DNA from: Ustilago trichophora
Lineage: Eukaryota > Basidiomycota > Ustilaginomycetes > Ustilaginales > Ustilaginaceae
Assembly (NCBI GenBank): GCA_900323505.1
Contig: OOIN01000004.1
Coordinates: 1,550,001 to 1,614,000, forward strand
Direction: 5' to 3'
DNA: 64,000 nucleotides
Shown: positions 20,902-30,542 of the stretch, in pieces
Position numbering within the stretch: the stretch's first letter is position 1
Layout of the letters: every line of letters starts with the position of its first letter
Notes under the pieces: generated by a model
What the model was told of the DNA's origin: nothing
Database searches by the model: none
Seen by the model: only the letters and a program-made list of their open reading frames with translations
Made by a program: the position numbers and the translations under genes

Positions 20902-23900
20902 ATGAGCAATCCTTCACCTAGCAAGTGGGGTCACAGACCTCGTCTGTGCAGGTGCGAGGAATGTGGCGAGACCGGCAGAATGTTCACCTACGAGCAATGG
21001 CGGTGGCACAAAACCGTTAGGCAAGGTCGACGCACGGCAGAAGAGAGGGCTTCGCAGGGATCGAGGACCGGCACAGTCTCAACATCGACTGCAGCAGCAG
21101 CAACAGCAGACGCCTCAACGTCTACACTCTCGCCAATTGCCTCGTTCCTTTCTCATGCCAAGCGCTCACGCCAAGAGACTTGCGCTGGTGACAGGCAATC
21201 ATCAAGACAGCATTTGGACGACTCTGCCCCTACCCCTGGCATTGTTGACGGCGATCATGACGCCTTGCTTGCTTCTTGCTCGGATGCTGATGCTGGCTCG
21301 GATCAGGAAGTAGAGGGCAACGAGAGCGATCACAGCGATGCTCTGCCTCCCTTTCCTGACCTGCCTAACGAGGCAGTGAGAGACAATGTCGCCCAAGACG
21401 AGATCACCAGCATATGCGCCGACGATGCCCTCTTCATCGAAGAAGATCCTTCGATCTCTTCACAAGACAGTCGTCTCGCGCTTGCACGAGCACTCCTGCG
21501 CAACTCCTTGGCGAATCAACCGGTCGACACACAGTCCGTGGAAGAGACCATTGTTGACCGCCCACAGCAGCACAGTCGTTTTGCGATGGCCAACTACATC
21601 TTTGTGATGTACCTTATGACCTTCCATGGGCTGTCGAACACCATTGCAACACTATACCTTTCGTTTGCATCCCACGTGTTGAGTCGGTTCTGCTCGTTTG
21701 CCGCCGCAGATGGAGATGCAAATGCTTCTCCTGTTGTCGCTCCTCCCTCATCTACTTCATCGGCTCGACCCCAACAACAGCTGTCGCCACCAACACCACC
21801 GTCCACTTCTCAGCACATGGACGAACCGTTGTCACACCCTTCCTTTGCGCCACCTTGCTCTGTCTCCGGCCACACAGGTGGAGGCGGCCAACCAAGGGAA
21901 GCTCTGTCGCCGACATCGCTTCCACCACCTCCTCTGCCAATGCTGGTGACCCCAGCTTCGGTGCGACAGAGGCTTGGTGTGCAAAGCGACTTCGATCAGT
22001 ACCTTGTGTGCCCTCCATGTGGCAAGTTGACTTCGTGGGCTGGGTTTGGTTCTTCACATACTCAACAGATCCACTGCGAATGTGGTGCCAATCTTCTGCA
22101 CCATCACGGCCGCCCAATCCAATACTACTGCCATCGCACGTTGGAATCCATCTTCTCCGACGTGCTGATGGATCCCAAGTACTACACCACATTGAAGGAT
22201 TGGATGGCTGGGCTTGCTGAAGCATCGGTTGACACATCTACCCCTTTGGACTCCTCCAATGCCACAACCACCAATGATCGTCCACCTTGCTCCACATACA
22301 AGCGTGGTACTCATGCTCATCAGCGGCGCTACGGCGAGATCTTCACCGGGTCAGCTTGGCTCGAGGACTGTGGCAGCGGTTTGGAGGACTGTCAACACCA
22401 ATGCCATCATGATCACGCTCCTTTTGTTGCCGCCGGACTCAACCTCAAGGTTACGCTTTCGGTGGACTGGTTTGGCCCGCAGAAGGGCAAATTCCATGAA
22501 TGGCATTCGACAGGAGCAATCCTGTTGAGGATCGACAACCTGCCAGCTTGCCTCACAACGCATGACAGGCGCTGTCTTGGCACCCATCTTGTCGGACTGC
22601 TGCCTGGTCCAAAAGAGACGTCGGCGACAAGGTTGCAAAAGTTCCTCGACCTCATCGTCAACGAGCTATTGGTGTTCGACATTCATGGCAAGGTCCTCAA
22701 GACCTTTGGACATCCCGAAGGCGAACTCATAAAGGCTCGACTCAATATGGTTGTCACCGACACACCTGCTCGCGCAAAAGTTGCCGGGTTTGCTCTCAAG
22801 TACCGGAAGGGCACAATATGTGCCTACTGCCCTAAGCAGGGCGAGAAGCTCGGCCTCACAGATGAGGAAGAGGTCGGCGGTAGCCTGATCAGCAGGATGC
22901 GTCGTAGGACCACAGATGTTAGGACGGCAGCAGGCTATCGATCAGCAGCTATCGACCGGCTTCCGTACTTCAACGCCATCCACAGCTGCCCGCCAGACAT
23001 GATGCACGCCGTCCACCTTGGCTTGTGCAAGCGCTTCTGGCATCGTTTCTTAATCGAGCATTGCAACGACATCGGAAAGCGATTGCCAGAAGCGCAATCT
23101 GTCATAGCCAACGCCTTGCTCCCGACCAGCATTCAGGGCCCAAATAGGCAGATCGGCAGCAAGAGCGGCGGCAATCCAACCGCAGAGCAGTGGGAGGTCC
23201 TGTTCCGAGTGCTGCTCCCTTTTGTTCTCATGCAACTCTGGAGCGCCTCTCTCTGTGGTGACGATGACGAGAAGCTCACGTTCTCGCTCGAGAAGCGCGG
23301 GGAACAACACCAGCCTCTTCCTTCTACAAGTGTCAACGTCAGTCTAGACCTTGATGCTGACGAAGACAATGCTGACCGCCGAGCTGCTGAGGATGCAGGA
23401 GATCGACCAATTCTGCCTGGCAAGAAGCGAGTTAGGAACGTTTTCCAGTCGGCAATGCTGCTGTGCAGCATCGTGGAGCTGCTCAATAAGGATCTCGACG
23501 GCGGTGATGTGGATAGGCTTGGCAAATACATCAAGAGCTACAATCACGGTCAAAGCAGGCTACTGGGACCAGGATGGCTCACGTTCAACAATCACAACGT
23601 GACACATCTCCCAGCCTTCATCCGTCGCTTTGGTTCCCCTCGCCACTTCTCATCGCTGCCGTTTGAGCGCTTCAACGGCCTCATGGGCACAGTCCCAACA
23701 AGTGGGCAGAAGGGAGGGGTGCTGGAAGCCAGCATCACACGGAACATGGCGCAGAGGCTCCAACTTCGTCGCTTGCTTGCGGATAGCAACGAGCCGTTCT
23801 TCAACACAAGGCTGCTGGAGTCTGTCGAGGGTCATCACCCCTCTGACCTGTCATCACTTGACACTCGGCTCAAGAAGAGGTACATGGAGGACCACACCTT

Positions 23901-24597
23901 CACGCTCTTGCTGAGCTATCTCAACCGTCGTGGTCCTGCCTCTACTGCCGCTGCTGCTCCTCCCCCTTCCGCCACCGCCACCAACGCCAACGGCAACACC
24001 ATCCCCAAGACCATCCCCAACACCATCCCCAACACCAATACCGCCGCCAACGCCAACGCCAACAGCCCAACTGGCTCCGACATCAGCAGCCGCCGACCAC
24101 AGCCGCCTCTGCGCTACGCACTGTTCTGGGACACTGCGTCTCTGAGCGATACAGCGCATCTTGACACTCGTGCCGACTTTATCCGTACTGCTACCATGGA
24201 TAGAAGCTCAGGCATTGTCAAGATTGGTGGGGTTGGTCAAGGTGGCCGGGACAATCGAGCCAACTGCTGGTGTCTGGTCTCCATCGATGGTGTGTTACGG
24301 CCGGCACAAGTATTGTGGATCTTCTCGAAGAAGATCCGACTATCTGCAACGGCGTTGGACACATCAAAGCAGTGCTTCATGCACATTCGCTTGCTGCAGG
24401 AGGTCTCGCTGGACGTGCTTGGTCATTGCCATCCCTGCCTCGAGCTTATCCGTGGCATGGGCATTCGACTGGCCATCGACAATGGCAGTGATGATGGCGA
24501 AGAGGCTGTTGTTGACTTGGACAGCTTCCAGCATCAGCTTGCTGTCGTTCCATTCACCTCAAACGGTCGACGCTTGCTGGGACTCAAGAGTCTCTGA
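20902..24597 (+). CDS. CACTA/Plavaka-type transposase
   Basis: The product is 1231 aa from the ATG at 20902 (MSNPSPSKWGHRP); the frame is also open from an ATG at 20767. The N-terminus has a Cys/His cluster (CRCEECG...WRWH) resembling that of basidiomycete Plavaka transposases. Segments of the Tnp2-type catalytic core can be aligned: LSVDWFGP (Asp about 522), VVTDTPARAKVAGFA (Asp about 620), HSCPPDMMHAVHLGLCKRF, and PFERFNGLMG (Glu about 922). These three acidic residues are my candidates for the DDE triad. An Asn/Pro/Thr repeat linker lies at about 1020-1050, and the C-terminal 180 residues form another conserved-looking block. There is no internal stop or frameshift over 3.7 kb, so the protein is potentially active. 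It should cut and join at the 50-bp TIRs of the element. Confidence 0.88.
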   Translation: MSNPSPSKWGHRPRLCRCEECGETGRMFTYEQWRWHKTVRQGRRTAEERASQGSRTGTVSTSTAAAATADASTSTLSPIASFLSHAKRSRQETCAGDRQSSRQHLDDSAPTPGIVDGDHDALLASCSDADAGSDQEVEGNESDHSDALPPFPDLPNEAVRDNVAQDEITSICADDALFIEEDPSISSQDSRLALARALLRNSLANQPVDTQSVEETIVDRPQQHSRFAMANYIFVMYLMTFHGLSNTIATLYLSFASHVLSRFCSFAAADGDANASPVVAPPSSTSSARPQQQLSPPTPPSTSQHMDEPLSHPSFAPPCSVSGHTGGGGQPREALSPTSLPPPPLPMLVTPASVRQRLGVQSDFDQYLVCPPCGKLTSWAGFGSSHTQQIHCECGANLLHHHGRPIQYYCHRTLESIFSDVLMDPKYYTTLKDWMAGLAEASVDTSTPLDSSNATTTNDRPPCSTYKRGTHAHQRRYGEIFTGSAWLEDCGSGLEDCQHQCHHDHAPFVAAGLNLKVTLSVDWFGPQKGKFHEWHSTGAILLRIDNLPACLTTHDRRCLGTHLVGLLPGPKETSATRLQKFLDLIVNELLVFDIHGKVLKTFGHPEGELIKARLNMVVTDTPARAKVAGFALKYRKGTICAYCPKQGEKLGLTDEEEVGGSLISRMRRRTTDVRTAAGYRSAAIDRLPYFNAIHSCPPDMMHAVHLGLCKRFWHRFLIEHCNDIGKRLPEAQSVIANALLPTSIQGPNRQIGSKSGGNPTAEQWEVLFRVLLPFVLMQLWSASLCGDDDEKLTFSLEKRGEQHQPLPSTSVNVSLDLDADEDNADRRAAEDAGDRPILPGKKRVRNVFQSAMLLCSIVELLNKDLDGGDVDRLGKYIKSYNHGQSRLLGPGWLTFNNHNVTHLPAFIRRFGSPRHFSSLPFERFNGLMGTVPTSGQKGGVLEASITRNMAQRLQLRRLLADSNEPFFNTRLLESVEGHHPSDLSSLDTRLKKRYMEDHTFTLLLSYLNRRGPASTAAAAPPPSATATNANGNTIPKTIPNTIPNTNTAANANANSPTGSDISSRRPQPPLRYALFWDTASLSDTAHLDTRADFIRTATMDRSSGIVKIGGVGQGGRDNRANCWCLVSIDGVLRPAQVLWIFSKKIRLSATALDTSKQCFMHIRLLQEVSLDVLGHCHPCLELIRGMGIRLAIDNGSDDGEEAVVDLDSFQHQLAVVPFTSNGRRLLGLKSL

Positions 24598-25745
24598 AAC
24601 GCTAGCTTGTCGTACATGAAGTCGATTGCAACCTAAACCTTGTGCTCACCTCGACTTGATGGCCTCGACTTGTACAACATTGATGGTCTTCGCCTCCGCG
24701 GTACCTCGGCAGAGGCTGTTACTCTCCTCCGCTCGCGACCGGGGCTCTCTCTCAACACTGCGGTCGACACCAACAAGATTAGCTTCAGGATGAGCATTCG
24801 ACACTCTCCTCATTCGACACTCTTCTCAACACGCTTCTGCTCGTCGTTGTTGCCAGTGAAGGCCGCAAACTCCGTTCCACGTCGCCCGTTCCACGTCAGC
24901 CGGTCTCTTTGTTGTTGACGTCGTCGTCTTCCAGTTTCCGCATTGCTCGACGTACGACACTCCGCACCAACACACGACGTTCCTCGCGACTTTCCACACT
25001 GCTCGACGTTCCGCATTGGCTATATCAACAAGTGCGCCGCTCCTATCCCCTCAACCTCTTCGCCCTCACCATCGTCGACTTCCTCAACCACTCCCACTCC
25101 CACAACCACTCGAGCAACCTCTCCCGACACTTACACGCCCTTTGTACAACATGTCGATTCGCAAGATGCTCGCTTTGCTCCTCCTTGCCTGGGCGACCTG
25201 CTCGTACAGGATGGACTGGCGCACCCACACTCTGCTCATCAACATACCTGCTGTGCGCCTCAGCCTCGACGTGGTCTTCCCTCCAGAGCCACCAACCACC
25301 GTCGACATCTCTGACGTGGCTCTCGTGCTCTGCATTCCTTGCGGAACGACGACTTTCCTCGTTTGCGCACGTCGTACTTAGACGCCGACCTAGCCGTCCT
25401 TCTCTCTCTCCGCCGCTCCTACCCCTCCTAGTAAGTAGTAGCAGTGTCGTATTCCAGTACCCTAGTATACACAACTGACCTTGACGACATTGTCTGTTTG
25501 TGCTTAGACACCGCTGGAGAGCTCTAGACCACAACATACCCCTGCCGCCTTCAAGAGGCCCATCAAAACCTTGCCCCTTTGCAGTTTGTAGTAAGTACGA
25601 AGCCTTCTCATGATCTTGTCGGAACACTCACTGACCGTCGTTTGGTTCTCACAACAACACAGGCAATGAAATGTAACGACGATGAAGCAAGACATGTGCA
25701 TTCGGGTGATGTCTGTGCGTGTGCGCTCTACAAGACTCATAAGCA
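24598..25745 (+). other. Right section of the transposon: possible spliced transcript, coding value unclear
   Basis: Two strong intron signatures occur on the plus strand: GTAAGTAGT ... CTGACC ... GCTTAG (about 25431-25507) and GTAAGTACG ... CTGACC ... CACAG (about 25591-25663). The longest plus frames (24909-25478, 24943-25314) are low in recognisable content. CGACACTC motifs recur at 24790-24830. It may be the 3' untranslated part of the transposase transcript or the remnant of a third gene. Confidence 0.45.
25151..25381 (+). CDS. Small ORF with signal-peptide-like start inside the transposon, doubtful
   Basis: Seventy-six codons start MSIRKMLALLLLAWATCS. This has a basic n-region, a Leu/Ala core and a small-residue end like a secretory signal peptide. 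The rest is short and Val/Pro/Thr-rich with four Cys residues. No family is recognised, and the frame is also open further upstream. It could be a captured fragment or chance. Confidence 0.25.
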   Translation: MSIRKMLALLLLAWATCSYRMDWRTHTLLINIPAVRLSLDVVFPPEPPTTVDISDVALVLCIPCGTTTFLVCARRT

Positions 25746-25749
25746 ATAG

Positions 25750-25850
25750 CCGTCCGAGGAGCCACCCTTGGAGCCACCGGTTTGGGATGGCTGCAGTGTA
25801 GCGCCACCCTCGGAGCCACTAAGGTGGCTGCGGGGGTGGCTTCAGGGACG
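25750..25850 (-). repeat. Right subterminal repeats of the transposon
   Basis: GGAGCCACC and GGTGGCT units recur here in the same style as the left subterminal array, though fewer and without the 77-bp period. Confidence 0.7.
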
Positions 25851-25874
25851 ACTTTTTCCTTTTTTCAGGATATG
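25825..25874 (-). repeat. Right terminal inverted repeat of the transposon
   Basis: The reverse complement of this 50-bp end is identical to 15830-15879. It ends CAGGATATG and is followed by the ATT duplication. Confidence 0.95.
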
Positions 25875-26093
25875 ATTTGTTCTGGTGAATCTTTCATGGT
25901 CCTAGTCCTCACTCTGAGCACAGCATCAAGTACACATCCTACATCACACTCTGACACGTAAATTGAAAACATTCTGGAAAACAAGCAAGTTGCAAACGAA
26001 CCAATAAACTAAAAAATGAACGACGATACAAAACGATACAAACGAAATCAAAAATCAAAGTCCTGAACTTAGCATCCTCGACGGGTTTGTTTG

Positions 26094-29000
26094 CTAAATG
26101 TAATACGCAGAAGCGTTTGTACTGCGTCTCTTTGTTGGGGTGTCCTGTGAGGATGTGATGGGGTAATTGTCTATGGAGAACTTGTTCTTTCCGCTCTCTA
26201 CACGTGGGCTGGACTTGAGAAGTTTGAGATCCATTTCGATGGTTTTTCGAGGTTTACGTTTGCCTGGTGAACCAGCGGCTCCATTAGGAAGGGGAAGTGG
26301 GGAGGGGGAGCTGGTAGACCATGTGCCATTGGGAGAGAAAAAGTTGCTCTTGGTAGGAGAACCTGGTTGAACGCCTAGCCCGATGGTCGGAGGTCTGTTG
26401 AAAGTGTGTGCTCCATAGTAAGGTTCATTACTCGCTTGATTCGACAGAGAGAGATGGGTGGTTCGAGGCAACGTATGGAACCCTTCCCCTGGAACTGTAT
26501 CGTACAGCTTCCTACGCGGCGATCCAGCGTTAAACGTCTCTTCATTCTCCCCATCAGAAGTCGGAGGAGAAATCACCCCATTACCCGTGGAACCATTCAA
26601 ACCATTGCCAGCCTGAACAAGTCGCTGAATCAGCTCGGCTTGCGTCTTCATTCTCGTCTTCCATGAAGCAACACTCTTCTCTAGATCAGCCATGATAGCA
26701 CGTTGGCTGTTGATCACCGCATTGAGCCGATCGATCTCTTCCTTTTCTGCCTTGTTACTGACTGGGGAACCAGCAAAGACGGGTTCATGGGGTAGCAAGG
26801 CGCTTCTCGTTCCTGCAGGCGAAGAAGAAGAAGAAGGAGAAGGAGATCCGAGGGTCGGCTGATAGCGTCTGTACTCTTTCACCGAGCCAGCACGGTTGAG
26901 TCCGCTCAGATCGTTTGCAGCAGTTCGGAGCTTCGAACTACCACCTCCTGCAGCAAGTTTGATGGGCGAAGAAGGCACCGACCCGCCACCCCAGCTTTTA
27001 CCCCCAGCCTCCTGAGACGAAGGCACAGGCAAAGGCCTAGCAACAGTATTCAACGCCTCCTCTGTCCTCTTTTTCTCCATCAGAACTTCCTTTTCAAGCT
27101 CTGCCACCTTCGCATTGGCCCTCTTGAGCTCTGCATCGAGCAAACCAATCCTCTCGGTATCCTTCTCACGACCGCTGGCAGCAGCACGAACTTTTGCCAA
27201 TTCGACCTGAAGCGACTGGCGTTCTTCCGAGCTTGCGCTCAGCTCATCACGGAGCGTTTGAAGCTCCTGATGGGAGGTGACGGGTTTAGAGGCGAGTTCG
27301 GCACGTACTTGCTCGAGCTCCACGTGGAGTCTGTCGAGAGCAGAGGTCTTTTCGGCCAGTTCTGCTTCACGTTGCTTGAGAATCGTGGTCGAGTCTTCAT
27401 TATGGGCTTTGCCGCGGACGAGGGATTGGAATTCGGCGTTGACCTCGTCTTCCTCCGAGGTGCGAGTGGAGGAGGAGACCGTGACGAGTTTCTCTTGAAG
27501 TTCGTTGGACGTGGCAATCGCCGCATCAAGCTCTGCCTGCATTGCTTGCTTGGCAGTTGCTGCCTCGATCGCCTCCCTTTCGGCTTTGGATCGCGCCTCT
27601 TTCTCCTCAGCAACAGATCTCTTCACAGCCTCCAGCTCTCCTTCGAACTTCTCCCGCATCGCCTCCGCCTCCTTCTCTTTCACCTTCAACTGCTCTCTCA
27701 GCGCCTCGATCTGACCCTGCAGAGCTTTATCCTCATCCCCAGCCCTCGCTTTCGCCACCAACTTGAGCAAACGATTAGCCTCCTGCTCCTCGAGCAACTT
27801 TTTCCTGTTCTCTCTCGCCTTCTCCTGCTCCTTGAGCGCAATCTTTCGCGCTTCGTCACGTTCCTCCTTCAACTTGTCGTATGCCACTTCAGCCTCGTCG
27901 AGCTCTTCCTCATTCAATCGGATCGCTTCCTGTAGTTCTGTTTGGCGAGAGTCTCGCGCAGCAAGTTCAGCCTGGTGTGCAGTGATGAGCGCTTGCCGAG
28001 ACTCAATTTGCTGGCGGAGTTGTCGACGGAGGGCTGCGAGTTCGGCTTCCAGTTCGAAAGGTTTGATGCCGCTCAGGGTCGAATCGGCGGTGATGCTGGG
28101 TCCTGGAACTGGGCTATTGTAGCCGGAACCAGATCCACCAGAGAAAAAGTCGCTCATGCGTGGACCGCGACGAGCCAGAGCTGAGGCATGCGCACCACGG
28201 CCCCGAATAGGTGTGCTGGGTCCGGCAACGGCGTTGCCCTCAGAAGAGACGTCGGCGGCAACGCTCTGACTGGTGAGAATGAGACGAGTCAAGTGCTCGA
28301 TCTGACCTTTGAGATCGGTACGCTTCTTCTGCATGTCTTCTACCTCGCGTTGCGCTGCTTCCTTTTGCTGGTTGAGCTCGTCTAGCTTTTGCTGAGATTC
28401 GAGGGAGGCTTCAGGTGAGACGGTCGCAACAACGGCGTTGTCAGGGTTTGATGGAGCGCCGTTTGCCTCCAACCTGGCACGTAAGGCATCCAGCTCCTTT
28501 CGATACTTTTGTAAGAGAGCCTTATCATCCATCGCCGTACCTTTCTTCGCCGTAGTAACGACAAGCTTGCACCGCTTACCGAATTTGAGCGTCGACAGCG
28601 TCTCGTTAGCATGCTCCACATCTGGGCTCAGAGTGCAGATCACCGCAATCCTCGCATTACCAGAGAGAGAAGTCTGCAAGATGCGAGTCAACTTCGAGTC
28701 TCTATACGGGATATGGGCGTCTCCGTGGTCTGAAGGTTCCGTGAGTTTGCCAATGACGGTACCGAGGGTGAGGAGGGACTTGTTGATGAAAGCGCCTTCT
28801 TTCCGTCTCTCTGCTTGACTTGCTGCCCGTTCGGATCCGGCCAAGTCGATGAGGTTGAGTTGGCTGATTCGGACCTCTTTGCCACTGGAGGAGGCGTCGC
28901 GGGCCCGAGATTCGATGGTGAGCTGGAAGACGCAGTGCGATCGAGAACTGCGCTCGTTCCAGTCGGTGGCACCGACATGACGCTCGTCTTGACCGCGTTG

Positions 29001-30542
29001 AATCAGGTCGAGGACGGTATCGGAGTCGGTGACGATCTCTTCGCGGAGACCGGTGATGATGACTCGGCTCTGTTTCTGGTCTTCGATGATGCGGAGGGTC
29101 GAAGATTGCGATTGGCCTGCTGCATGGCTCGAGCCGCCTTTGATGGGCGATGCAGGACGGTCGGTGGTCTGTAGCGAGGCTCCGGACAGAGGTGGCAGAG
29201 GAGCAAGCAAGTCCTTGAGCGTCTCGTTGTAGATCTCGAGATAACTAACACGAAGTAAGAATTCGCGATCAGGTTCGTCCTTGATCATTTCGAAGACATG
29301 CTGAACGGCACGTGGAATCACACCTGGCTCCTTGTCACTACCCGACATGGTGTGAGTTTTACCACTGCCGGTCTGACCATAGGCAAAGACGGTCCCGTTG
29401 TACCCTTCCATCGCAGCGCGTACGACAGGAGCAATGTGGGAGTGATACATGTCATCGGTGGTCTGCTCACCCGTAATGAGCTTGTCGAACTGAAAGTGAT
29501 AGGTGGATGTGGAAGCATCTTCGTGGTCGAGATCGTGAACAGAAGGAGCAGCAGCGATGGACGCACCGGCACCTGCACGCTCGGAAGAGGTGGTCCTCTT
29601 GGCGATGGCAGGATGATGCTCGGTGGGGACGATCTGGTTTTTGGTCGAGTCGCAATTCCAGACGGCTGGATCTGAGTTGGTCGGTTCGGCACGAGAGGGT
29701 CGCATACGGACGCAGACGACAACATTCTGCTTGGATTCCGAGGTTGTGGTGGTGGATGAGGATGCGACCTCTGCTGATTTGGAAGGTGATGTCATGGATG
29801 TGGCTGATGGCGTGGACTCTTCTTCGGCCACGGATGCCAGGCTCGACTCTGCATTCGTGGAAGAAGCCGAGGCTGACTCATGCGATGCCTTATCGGATGA
29901 TGTGCTGGGCTCTTTGGCAGGGCCGGTCGAAGCCGAGACGGACTTTGTGAAGGGGGAAGACTTGGCGGCGGAACCCACCTTGGCCTTCTTGGCCATGGCT
30001 GCTGCGTTGGAGCTTCGCTGCTCTGAGGTGTTGTGGACGATGGTGGAGCGGCGTCTTGCCAAAGTAGGTGAAGGTTGAGCGTTGATGGTGGTTGTAGAGG
30101 TAGCAGGCCGGGAGGTGAGTGGTGTAGTTAGAAGTGTAGATTTGCGAGGAGAGACTGCTGCGGCATGAATACGCTGCTTGGGGACAGAGGTGGAGGGGCG
30201 TGCAGGGCTAGCAGTCGACTTGGTTGGCTCCTTGGTACAGGATGGATGTAAGGGCTCTACAGTAAGGCAAGGCTCCGAAGAGGGGAGGGAGGCGAGAGAT
30301 GTGGCAGGAGAGAGTGCAGAGGAGAGCGAGGACGAGGTGGAGGCCGAAGAGTGGGCTTGCAACAGAGACAAGATGCTGCTATTGCTTGCGCTTGAGGGAA
30401 CCGATTCGGCAGTGGACAGAGCAGAAGAAGCTGAGTTGCTTGCAGGCAGATCAAACTGACTGGACTTGGCACCTGAAGCGGAGGGGAAGGATGAGGAGGG
30501 AGAGTTGGAAGCAGATGAAGTCGAGGATCGGAAACGGAACAT
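26094..30542 (-). CDS. Kinesin motor protein, probably kinesin-7 (CENP-E-like) family
   Basis: The product is 1482 aa. An unusually long Ser/Ala/Thr-rich N-terminus (about 1-270) precedes the motor domain (about 272-660). Motor landmarks are NVVVCVRMRP, the P-loop GQTGSGKT near 390, switch I NERSSRSH near 530, switch II DLAGSE near 567, and the neck-proximal STLKFGKRCKL near 655. Low-complexity inserts lengthen the motor. Coiled-coil heptads fill about 680-1260 (Lys/Glu/Leu/Ala-rich, e.g. EARKIALKEQEKARENRKKLL), followed by a Ser/Pro-rich tail. The N-terminal motor and neck suggest plus-end motility along microtubules. The kinesin-7 assignment comes from general layout and is tentative; kinesin-4 or Kip2-like membership is possible. 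The start is the ATG at 30542 (MFRFRSS); the frame extends to a non-ATG codon upstream. It is divergent to the GBD-FH3 gene. Confidence 0.85.
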   Translation of the reverse strand: MFRFRSSTSSASNSPSSSFPSASGAKSSQFDLPASNSASSALSTAESVPSSASNSSILSLLQAHSSASTSSSLSSALSPATSLASLPSSEPCLTVEPLHPSCTKEPTKSTASPARPSTSVPKQRIHAAAVSPRKSTLLTTPLTSRPATSTTTINAQPSPTLARRRSTIVHNTSEQRSSNAAAMAKKAKVGSAAKSSPFTKSVSASTGPAKEPSTSSDKASHESASASSTNAESSLASVAEEESTPSATSMTSPSKSAEVASSSTTTTSESKQNVVVCVRMRPSRAEPTNSDPAVWNCDSTKNQIVPTEHHPAIAKRTTSSERAGAGASIAAAPSVHDLDHEDASTSTYHFQFDKLITGEQTTDDMYHSHIAPVVRAAMEGYNGTVFAYGQTGSGKTHTMSGSDKEPGVIPRAVQHVFEMIKDEPDREFLLRVSYLEIYNETLKDLLAPLPPLSGASLQTTDRPASPIKGGSSHAAGQSQSSTLRIIEDQKQSRVIITGLREEIVTDSDTVLDLIQRGQDERHVGATDWNERSSRSHCVFQLTIESRARDASSSGKEVRISQLNLIDLAGSERAASQAERRKEGAFINKSLLTLGTVIGKLTEPSDHGDAHIPYRDSKLTRILQTSLSGNARIAVICTLSPDVEHANETLSTLKFGKRCKLVVTTAKKGTAMDDKALLQKYRKELDALRARLEANGAPSNPDNAVVATVSPEASLESQQKLDELNQQKEAAQREVEDMQKKRTDLKGQIEHLTRLILTSQSVAADVSSEGNAVAGPSTPIRGRGAHASALARRGPRMSDFFSGGSGSGYNSPVPGPSITADSTLSGIKPFELEAELAALRRQLRQQIESRQALITAHQAELAARDSRQTELQEAIRLNEEELDEAEVAYDKLKEERDEARKIALKEQEKARENRKKLLEEQEANRLLKLVAKARAGDEDKALQGQIEALREQLKVKEKEAEAMREKFEGELEAVKRSVAEEKEARSKAEREAIEAATAKQAMQAELDAAIATSNELQEKLVTVSSSTRTSEEDEVNAEFQSLVRGKAHNEDSTTILKQREAELAEKTSALDRLHVELEQVRAELASKPVTSHQELQTLRDELSASSEERQSLQVELAKVRAAASGREKDTERIGLLDAELKRANAKVAELEKEVLMEKKRTEEALNTVARPLPVPSSQEAGGKSWGGGSVPSSPIKLAAGGGSSKLRTAANDLSGLNRAGSVKEYRRYQPTLGSPSPSSSSSPAGTRSALLPHEPVFAGSPVSNKAEKEEIDRLNAVINSQRAIMADLEKSVASWKTRMKTQAELIQRLVQAGNGLNGSTGNGVISPPTSDGENEETFNAGSPRRKLYDTVPGEGFHTLPRTTHLSLSNQASNEPYYGAHTFNRPPTIGLGVQPGSPTKSNFFSPNGTWSTSSPSPLPLPNGAAGSPGKRKPRKTIEMDLKLLKSSPRVESGKNKFSIDNYPITSSQDTPTKRRSTNASAYYI

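Larger units (their letters stand above)
15827..25877 (+). mobile_element. Complete CACTA/Plavaka-type DNA transposon with captured gene fragment (10,045 bp plus TSD)
   Basis: The element spans 15830-25874. Its two ends are 50-bp inverted repeats without a mismatch (15830-15879 and 25825-25874), beginning CATATCCTG, and are flanked by the direct triplet ATT at 15827-15829 and 25875-25877. A 3-bp duplication, subterminal GCCACC-type repeats and a Tnp2-like transposase place it in the CACTA superfamily, close to the fungal Plavaka group. It holds, left to right, subterminal repeats, a minus-strand isoleucyl-tRNA synthetase fragment, a plus-strand accessory ORF, a minisatellite, the transposase with a leader intron, and a right-hand 1.1-kb section of unclear coding value. 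It lies between the 3' ends of two convergent host genes. Identical TIRs and an intact transposase frame suggest recent activity. Confidence 0.92.

Noticed and set aside
27258..27935. 225-codon plus-strand ORF antisense to the kinesin coiled coil
   Set aside because: It mirrors the Glu/Lys/Leu-rich coiled-coil codons (giving Leu/Phe/Ser-rich peptide) and has no recognisable feature.
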